The notes under the pieces are model-generated. The model was given only the letters and a program-made list of their open reading frames with translations. It was not told the origin of the DNA and ran no database searches. A DNA stretch of 64,000 nt, from the NCBI RefSeq assembly GCF_008831285.2, contig NC_045143.1, forward strand, positions 24,823,662-24,887,661, given 5' to 3'. This document shows positions 37,001-46,780 of this stretch, one piece after another. Source of the stretch: Nymphaea colorata. Its lineage: Eukaryota > Streptophyta > Magnoliopsida > Nymphaeales > Nymphaeaceae. Made by a program: the position numbers and the translations under genes. Within the stretch, counting starts at the first letter, position 1, and every line of letters starts with the position of its first letter.

Positions 37001-40000
37001 TCTTCACATCTCGCATAATCCATTTAGGTGGTGCAGGTGTGGTGCCATTGAGATGTCCATAGAGACGGTGACTCTTGATGAACGGGACTATTTGATGTTT
37101 CCATGTCCAATAATTGGTATGATTTAGCTTTTGTGAGATATGTTGGGAGAGGAAATTAGACGACAAGATGCTGGAATTGCGGTGGGGATCCATAAATGCA
37201 ATAATTAGAAAATAAGAGAAAAATAGAAATTTTGATATTAGGGTTAGGTGGCTGACGGTAGGGCAGACAGTAGGATTAGGGCAGATGGTAGGGTTAGGGC
37301 AGATTAGGGTAGACGATAGGATTAGGGCAGAAAATTTGGGGATTAGGGCAGAAATTTGGGGATTAGGGCAAAAATTTGGGGATTACGGCAGAAAATAGAG
37401 ATTTGAGGATTATGGCAGAAAAGAAACAAAGATTAGGGCAGAAATTAGAGATTTTTACCGAACATTCTCAGTAGCAAAACCTGAACCTGTTCTGATACCA
37501 TGTAAGATTTTGATATCTAATACCAAACCACCGAATGAACTTAGATGCAAGAGGAGGAAGAGAGAAGTGGTCTGCACGTCCAAGCAAGAGAGAGATGAAA
37601 GAGAGCAACAACAAATGACGTCTACCTCTTGTTATCATTATATACTAATCACGATTTAGGGTACATCATAAAATACACAAAATAACAATAAGATTTACAA
37701 GTATGCCACCGCCCATGATGTGTTGGGCGTGTGGATCAAATGGGTCGGGTCTGGGTGACTCGATCCATATGTACAAACTTAACATAAGCTTATTTACAGC
37801 AAAGTTGATGTCTGGACAAGTGATGGTCAAATATAAAAGTTTCCCTATCAGAGATTTGTAAGAACGAGAGTCAAAAGCCTCTGATTCATCATCATGCATA
37901 TGAATTCGAGGATTCATAGGAAGTGTAGCAGGTTTGACTCCCAATAACCCTGTTTTCTGCAAAAGATCAAGAACATATTTCTTTTGAGACATCACAATCT
38001 CTTTACTACTACGAGCCACTTCCATACCAAAGAAATATCGAAGTTGACCAAGATCTTTTGACAAAGTGTTTCTGTAAGAACTCCTTTATCTGAGCTATCT
38101 CTTGAGTGCTTTCTCCAGTGATGACAATATCATCAACATATACAATCAATATCACTATACCAGATGTCCCTCGCTTGATAAACAACGAGTGATCAAGCTG
38201 GGATCTTCGAAATCCACATTTAGAGACAACCTCACTTAGCTTATGGAACCATGCACGGGGACTTTGTTTAAGTCCATAGATAGCCTTTTTGAGTTTGCAT
38301 ACCTTAGAACACTCCCCTTGTCGTTTAAAACCAGGTGGTTGTTGCATATAGACTGTTTCAGAGAGTTCACCATATAGAAATGCATTTTTCACATCAAACT
38401 GAAAAAGGGGCCAATCCTGCTGAATTGCGAGAGGTATAATTAGGCGAATAGTACCTAACCGTGCCATAGGCGAAAATGTCTCGAAGAAGTCCACCCCATA
38501 AGTCTGTGTATAGCTTTTAGCCACAAGACGAGCTTTGAATCGCTCTACAGACCCATTAGAATGATATTTGATGGTGAATACCCATTTGGAGCCAACAACA
38601 TCACAATTCAACGGTAGGTCTACCAAGTCCCAAGTCTCCCTAGAAAGAAGAGCATCCATTTCTTCCTACATAGCGTGCTTCCATCGTGAATCTAACAAGG
38701 CTTGGTGGTGAGAGGTCGGAATAGTATGACTAGCTATAGCTCGATCAAACTGCACCAAACTTGTGCTCAAATGGTCCATAGAAACCGAGTTAGAAATCAG
38801 ATGCCTTGTGCATTGTCGCTAGCCCTTGTGAATAGCAATAGGTAGATCATCTACAGAATAGTCATCATATATTCCTGAGTTAGTCTTATCATTAGAACTT
38901 ACTTCATGAAAAGACGTTGGTGGGCGGTTAGGAGAGGGACCTTGACGTCGGGCATAGACTATTGGAGGATCAAGAAAACGATCACTTGACAATGGTGGAG
39001 ACGACAGTAGCGACTCAAGTGATGCTGGGGGAATAGGAAGAGGAACAAACACGGGAAGCTCAGACACAGTGGTACTTGGAGCGAAAAAATAAGGACGAGA
39101 CTCAAAGAATCCGCATTGACAATCTCTTTCTTGGTATGAGGATCAAAACATCGATAGCCTTTTTGATTGGCAGAATATCCAATAAGAACACATTTGATAG
39201 CTTGCCCAAGATGTGTGCAAAACAAGTGCATCCAAATACTTTGGGAAGTATATGAAATAATGGTCGATTTGGATATAGTATTTGAATTAGGATGCGTTCT
39301 TGGATGGCAGACGATGACAATCTATTGGTGAGATAACACGTGATAAGAACAACATCACCATAAAAATAGGCAGGCATATGAGTGTGCAACATGGGGTACA
39401 TGCCACATTTAGAAGCTGTCGATGTTTGCGTTCAGCAATGCCATTTTGTTGGGATGTGTGGAGACATGTATATTGTGGTCGAATCTCACGATTGACATAA
39501 ATTGGAGTAGAACTGAAGATTTAAATTCAAAAGCATTATCAGTGCGAATATTTTTGACAACAACACCAAACTGAGTTTTTATTTCATTAACAAATTTATG
39601 AAGAATATAGATGACTTCAGACCTGTCCTATAACAAAAATACCCAACTGACTCTAGTAAAATCATCAACCAAAACAAGGTAATACCAGAAACGTGAATGA
39701 TAGGAAACACGACTTGGACCCCAAACATCAACATGCAGAAGATCAAAGGGACTTTGACTAGATGGACTCTGACTTGAAGGAAAACTACTATGTGTATGCT
39801 TTCCTAACTGGCATGCATCACATAAGAATGATTCTGACTCAGGAATATCTGGAAAAATGCGCCGAAGCTTGGACACAGAAGGATGACCCAGTCTGAGATG
39901 CCACTGCAAAGGAGAACGCTTCGACGTGAAAGAGGATGCAACAACATTTACAGGGACAGAAAGGAAATAGAGCCCCTCCCTTTCATGGCCGCCACCAATT

Positions 40001-43000
40001 ATCTTCCCAGTTTGTAAGTCCTGAAAAGAACATGAATCATGATAAAAAATGACTCTACATTGTAAATCTCTAGCGAATCGCTTAACAGATAATAGGTTAA
40101 CAGGAAATTGAGGAGCATATAGCATATGTGTAATGGTGCTGTTGATAGATCGTTTGTTTCGGGTCCGGATCCATACCCGACCCGTCTTGTAGCCCGTGTT
40201 GGGCACTACTTAAGTCATGTAACCCTAATCCTTATGAGTTAATGATAATCTAAGGAGAGAGAGAGTCTGGCGGCTAGTGGGCACCGACTCCTCATTCGTG
40301 GTTTTTTCTCCATCGAGTTGAGGGTTTTCCACGTTACATCGTGATCGTTGTTCCTCTTCCTCTCCTTGTTCGTATTTCTACATGGTATCAGAGCCATGAA
40401 GTTCCGGCATTAACGTGTTGGAGGAGGCGCCCTGCACTGTTTATCGTCCGATGGAGTCACTGCTCATCGCCGCCGTCCGACGCCAAGACGTCCGCCGTCT
40501 GCCCTCCCGTCGCCCGTCCGTCTGCCGCCGTCTGCCCTCCCGTCGCCCGTCCGGCTGCCGCCGTCTGCCCTCCCGTCGCCCGTCCGGCTGCCGCCGTCCG
40601 CCCTTCCGCCGCTCGTCCTCCTGTGCTCGGCGAGCGCCTCTAAGCGCCGCCCTTTGCTCTTGCGCCGCCAAGGGCTTCTGCGCTGCTCTCTGCTCCCGCC
40701 GCCGTTTTCTGCTCCCGCTGCCGCCAAGCGCCTCACGCTCCGCCGTCTTCCACGCTGCAGTTGCTCTCGTCGGTGTGTGGGTCTGTCATTATGGCAGCCT
40801 CTTCTTCCTCGTCGATGGTCAGTCAAACTGAAATCGGAACTGTGAGACCCGAGAACGTCCCTGTGCAGGTTATTACTCTTCGCCTCACAAAGGAGAACTA
40901 TTTCTCATGGTCGCCGGCTATGACTATGGGGATTGCTGGCCGTGGTCGGATGGCCTATATCGACGGGAGCAACCCTGAACCAGCCAGAACAAGTGGTGTG
41001 TGGCACACTTGGTTCCTTGAGGTTAATCAAGTAAAAATGTGGATTGTCAACTCTGTCTCCGTTGAGATTCAGCCTCTTATCCTTCGGAAGAAGACTGCAC
41101 GGGACATGTGGGTGGTCCTTGAGCAAATGTATGGCCAAAAGAAGACGGCCATTCGCACTTATCAAGTAATGAAGACTGTTTATAACCTCCGCCAAGGGAC
41201 CTCTTCTGTTGCAGAATACCATGGGGCTTTGAAAGTCAAGTGGGAAGAACTTGACTATCACTCTGATATTCCGTGGCATTGTCCCCAAGATCAAGCACTT
41301 CACATTGCCCAGGTATGGGAAAACAGAGTGTTCCTCTTTCTAGCTGGCTTAAATAATGAGTTTGAAGGTGTTCGGAGCCAGATTCTGAATTCTGGAGAGG
41401 TGTCCAGTATTGAAGATGTATACTCGGTTGTTGAAGCAGAAGAACAGAAAAGGCTGGTCATCAATGAAAGCCAGAGGGATCCTGGTCTCTCTCATGAGAG
41501 ATCAGCCCTTGTGAGCCGTGGACCTGGAGGCTTGGCTAGACCCCCTCGCCGATGCACACACTGCAAGAAGACGGGTCACACCGTCGATTACTGTTGGGAT
41601 CTCCATCCAGACAAGAAAGGAAATAGAGGAAGGTCTTCTAGTGGGAAGACACTTGTGCCTGAGGCGCCCAAATCCAGTGGGGAAAAACTCTCTATTTCGG
41701 CTGATCAACTTCGTGAACTAAGGGCTTCTTTGGGAACATCAGAGGAAACTACAGCTAATCATGCTCTTGCAGTTATTGGCGATAAAGGTAACTCTTCTGT
41801 GGGGGAATGTCGATAGTGGTGCTACTCATCACATGACAGGTAATCCCAAATTGTTTCATGAGTATAAGTTGTCCTCGGGAAGGGAACGTGTTTCTCTTGC
41901 AGATGGTTCCTCTACCTGTGTGGCAGGTGAAGGAACTCTGTCCTTGTTGGACAAATTTCATGTGCAGGGCGCATTACATGTCCCCCAGTTTCCTTTAAAT
42001 CTCTTGTCAGTCAGTAGACTTACTAAAGAATTGAATTGTGAACTTATTTTTTCTGCCGATCGCTGTGTTTTGCAGGACTTGGTGACAGGGAAGAGGATTG
42101 GGATTGGTTTAACTTCTGATGGATTATATCGTCTTTCCATACGTGTGGCTACTGCTCTGATGACAGCGATCTGCAAGACAGATAAGAGAAGAGAAGATTG
42201 TCTTCAGTCCTTTATGTACTGGCATGAACGTTTTGGGCATTTACCTTTTGGGATTTTGAAACATTTGTTTCCAGACTTGTGTTCCTCCTTTGATTTGTCT
42301 TCCATTTCTTGTGATGTTTGTTAGTTTGCCAAACATGTGAGGGCTTCGTACCCTCTTTCTACTAGTTGTGTTAATGAAGCTTTTTCCCTGATTCACTCTG
42401 ATGTATGGGGACCTTCGGGAATTCATACCCGTCAAAGTTTTCAATATTTTATCACTTTCATTGATGATTTCTCTCGTGCTACATTTGTGTACCTGTTAAA
42501 AGACCGCAGTGAGGTTCCTCGTATCATCGAGACATTCATTCTTCTTGTGCATACCCAATATGGTGCGAATGTTAAAACTTTTCGGTTCGATAATGCCCCT
42601 GAATACATGTGTCAGTCTGTTGAGGAGTTTCTTAGACAAAGGGGGATTGTTCATGAGACATCTTGTAGTTACACCCCCCCTCAAAATGGGGTAGCTGAAA
42701 GGAAAAATCGTCAACTTCTTAATGTCACCAGGGCTCTTTTGTTTCAGAGAAATCTTCCTAAACACTATTGGGGTGATGCCGTTCTTACTAGTGCCTATCT
42801 TATTAACCGCATGCCCAGTCGTGTTTTGAATGGTAGGACTCCCCACTCGTTATTTCCTGGCAATCATCCACCATTCCTACTTCCTCCTCGTGTTTTTGGT
42901 TGTGTATGTTTTATCCATGATCACAGTCCAAATGTCAAGAAACTTGATCCTAGGTCTATCAAAGGTGTCTTTGTTGGATACTCTCCTACGCAAAAATGAT

Positions 43001-46000
43001 ACAAATGTATTGACCCTACTACTGGTCGAGTTTATGTTACGAGGGATGTTACCTTCTTGGAACATGCCTCTTACTTTGGTGAGAATCCTTTTCAGGGGGA
43101 GCAGTCTGTGGGCAGGGAAGATTTTTCTCAGAGACAGGAACTTCAGTTTACAGATTTTTTGGACTACAAGAAAGTAGAATCGCTTACTGCTGTTGATGTG
43201 CCTGAGAAGGAGGAAAGGAGTTACACTAGCATTGAGAAGGAAGGCCCTCGGTTGTTTGGACAGTTCTACTCTAGACGAGGTACTCGGACAGAGATGATGA
43301 CTTGTGATGCTAGATCTACTTCCAATCCCAATGCCACTCCTTCCCTGGATGAACCAAGTCCTACCGTGGAGACTGTGGAGACTCATGATGAGGTTGAAAA
43401 GAAGAATGAAGATCTTCCCATTGCCCTGAGAAAGGGTGTCAGGTCATGTACTGAACACCCCATTGGTAATTTTGTATCTTATTCCAGACTTGGAAAAGAT
43501 TACAAGTGTTTTGTTTCTACTCTTTCTTTGGCTGTGATCCCCAGGACTGTTGCTGAAGCTCAAAGTGACTCCAAGTGGGCTGATGCAATGAAAGAAGAAA
43601 TAGATGCCCTGACAAGAAATATGACATGGGAAGTGGTGAAGATTCCTGAAGCCGCTCACTTAGTTGGATCCAAATGGGTGTATACCATCAAGTACAAACC
43701 AGATGGGAGTGTTGAAAGATATAAAGCTCGACTTGTGGCCAAGGGATTTAGCCAGAAATATGGAATTGATTACTTGGAAACCTTTGCTCCTGTTGCGAAA
43801 ATGAAGACAGTGAGAGTGGTTATATCCCTAGCTGTGATGAAGGAGTGAAAGATGTATCAACTAGATGTTAAGAATGCATTCCTCAATGGTGACCTCGAAG
43901 AAGAAGTATATATGCATATGCCTCCAGGATATGAAGAACCAGAAAAATGTTGTAAGCTAAAAAAGGCCTTATATGGCCTTAAGCAATCGCCCAGAGCGTG
44001 GTTCGAACGACTGAGAAGAGTGATGATACGTCATGGATACAAACAAGGAAATGGAGATCACACTCTGTTTGTGAAGAAGAAGGAGAGCAGGGTTACTCTC
44101 CTGCTGGTCTACGTAGATGACATGATTGTCACAAGAGATGATGAGGAGGAGATTATCAAGCTAAAAGGGTTACTGGCTACAGAATTCGATCTCAAAGATC
44201 TTGGCAAGCTAAGGTATTTTCTTGGTATGGAGGTTGCTAGGTCTAGCACTGGTCTTGTACTAAACCAAAGGAAATACACATTAGATCTGCTGGAAGAAAC
44301 TGGTAAATTGGGATGTAGACCTACTCCTACCCCATTTGACACTGGGCACAAGTTGAGTCTTAGAGACGGAGAGCCTTTCTGTGAAGAAGACAAGGGAAGA
44401 TATCAACGTCTGGTTGGGAAGTTGATTTATCTTACCCTCATGAGACCTGATATCACCTTTGCGGTGAATCTTTTGAGCCAATTCATGCATGCACCAACCG
44501 ATGCACATATGAAGGCTGTGGACAGATTACTATGCTACCTGAAGAAAAATCCTGGCAAGGGACTCTTGTATGTGAAACAAGAGACTATGGAAATCGAGGG
44601 CTATTCTGATGCGGATTGGGCAGGTTGTGGTGATACCAGACGATCTACTACAGGGTACTGTGTCTACTTGGGAGGAAACCTTGTTGTATGGAGAAGCAAG
44701 AGACAGGATGTTTGCTCTAGATCTAGTGCAGAGGCAGAATATAAGGCAGTTGCTATGGGAGTGTCAGAATGACTATGGTTGAAGATATTGCTGACTGACA
44801 TTGGAATAGAGATTGAAGGACCTATGAAGATGTATTGTGATAACAAGTCTGCAATCAACTTAGCCAACAATCCTGTTCTTCACGACAGAACAAAGCATGT
44901 TGAAATTGATCGTCACTTCATTCGGGAAAGAATTGATGCGAAAGAGTTGATCTTACCTTACATGAAGTCTGAAGACCAAATTGCTGATGTTCTGACGAAA
45001 GCTCTTCCTTCAGCTTCATTTGAGAGGAATGTATCCAAGTTGGGCATGTTTGATATGTATGCCCAACTTGAGGGGGAGTGTTGATAGATCGTATGTTTCG
45101 GGTCCAGATCCATACCCGACCCGTCTTGTAGCCCGTGTTGGGAACTACTTAAGTCATGTAACCCTAATCCTTATGAGTTAATGATAATCTAAGGAGAGAG
45201 AGAGTCTGGCGGCTAGTGGGCACCGACTCCTCCTCATTCGTGGTTTTTTCTCCCTCGTGTTGAGGGTTTTCCACGTTACATCGTGATCGTTGTTCCTCTT
45301 CCTCTCCTTGTTCGTATTTCTACAGGTGCCAAAAGGTGTGAGATAGATATCACCGCTGCCCAAAATAGGGGACAACTTGTCATCAGCCAACCTGACGTGC
45401 TATGGTGTAGTAAACACTGGTAAACGATAAAAACATTTGTAGCTGATTACAACAATGCCTGGATGCTTCTGAGTCAATCATCCATATCATACCTGGGTCA
45501 CTGGTAGGGGCACCAATAGAGAGAACTGAGTTTATAGCAGCTGTGTTGGTTGAGGCAGGAGTAGACCTCTGAGCAAGAACCAGATCATATTCTTCCTTGC
45601 TTAAGTTGAGATAATACGATGGAGGTATAAGAGAACATGAGACTCAACCATAGCATCTGTAGACTATGACAAAGTTGCAGTAGATGAAGAAGACCCTTCT
45701 CACCTACTACCGTTAGCCATAAAAAAAATTGTACTCGAACACGCAGACCACAACCAAATGATGTGTAGGAGGTTGAACACAAACACAAAAATAGCAGACT
45801 GTTTTCAGACGTGGATAGCAGACAACACTTTCAGATGTCGATAATAGGCAGCAAACAAGCACATGTTTGATAGCAGAAAAGAAAAATTTCCTCACTTCAA
45901 CAATGCAGAGAAAAGACTGAAACCTGCTACCACAACATACCTTTGCCTATGGAAATCCACCAAGCATCACACAACTAAACAAATTTGAATGTCCAAGAAC

Positions 46001-46749
46001 TTCTTCCAAGGCAACAAAGGTCAGACCTGATGACTGAAACTTCTTCACCCAACGACAAAAGACTGCTACTACTCGATTAGCTGCAGTTCACACCTCACAA
46101 AGCCTCACTTTACTGATTTCACATTCACGATTTGCATATATTGCTCCTCAAGTCAAACTGCATCTTCAACCAGCAACATGACTCCACACACAACAACTTA
46201 TCACGTCACACTGTACCCACAACCAGCAATTAACTCTGCCCCACATGATCTTATGCAACGACAACAAAAGGGCAGATCCGATATATCACGTCACAGATTG
46301 TCTTCCACTGTAGAAAAAAATCAGATCTCTTTAGGGCAGATCTGATACATAACGTCATAGGTTTTCTTCCATGGCAGCAGAAAATCAGATCTGAGCGACA
46401 TAGATATTCTTCCACGGCAACAAAAACTCAGATCTGATACATCCTGATCAGATCCACCGTCTCCTTCCACGGCAGCAACTTCATCAACGTTTCTCCATGT
46501 CTTCCACGGCAATAGCAACACAAAGGTGCTGATCACGTTTCTACATGTTAAACGTGATTAGCCCCTTTCCACCAAACAATCAACTTGCTTGTTTTGTAAA
46601 CAGCAGGAACCCTAGGCGTGAAACCCTAGTTTGGAGGAAGAGAAGAGAAATGAGATAAGGAGGGAACCCTAGGTGCGAAACCCTAGATCGCACAGCCCTA
46701 GGTCCGTTGCTCTGATACCATGTTCAATATTGGAGGAAGAAAGGGACGT

Positions 46750-46780
<31 letters not shown>

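Larger units (their letters stand above)
32694..37789 (-). mobile_element. Copia element E (32699-37784), full length, TSD TAAGC
   Basis: A 5,086-bp minus-strand element nested in D. The LTRs are 32699-32982 and 37501-37784 (284 bp each, few differences), with TAAGC duplicated at 32694-32698 and 37785-37789. The PBS (complement of TTCTGATACCA) abuts 37501. Same family as B. The leader at 37230-37440 is a chain of short ATTAGGGCAGA-type repeats. Confidence 0.93.
40135..45329 (+). mobile_element. Copia element F (40140-45324), full length, TSD GGTGC
   Basis: A 5,185-bp plus-strand element nested in D. The LTRs are 40140-40382 and 45079-45324, with GGTGC duplicated at 40135-40139 and 45325-45329. 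The PBS TGGTATCAGAGCC starts at 40383, and the polypurine tract TTGAGGGGGAG precedes 45079. The LTRs differ by about five substitutions and a 3-bp indel, suggesting a fairly young insertion. It is opposite to its host D and therefore sense to the helicase gene. Confidence 0.93.

Noticed and set aside
40415-40831. Arg/Pro-rich ORFs in both strands before gag of F
   Set aside because: They read through the 33-bp GC-rich tandem repeat of the leader; no family similarity.
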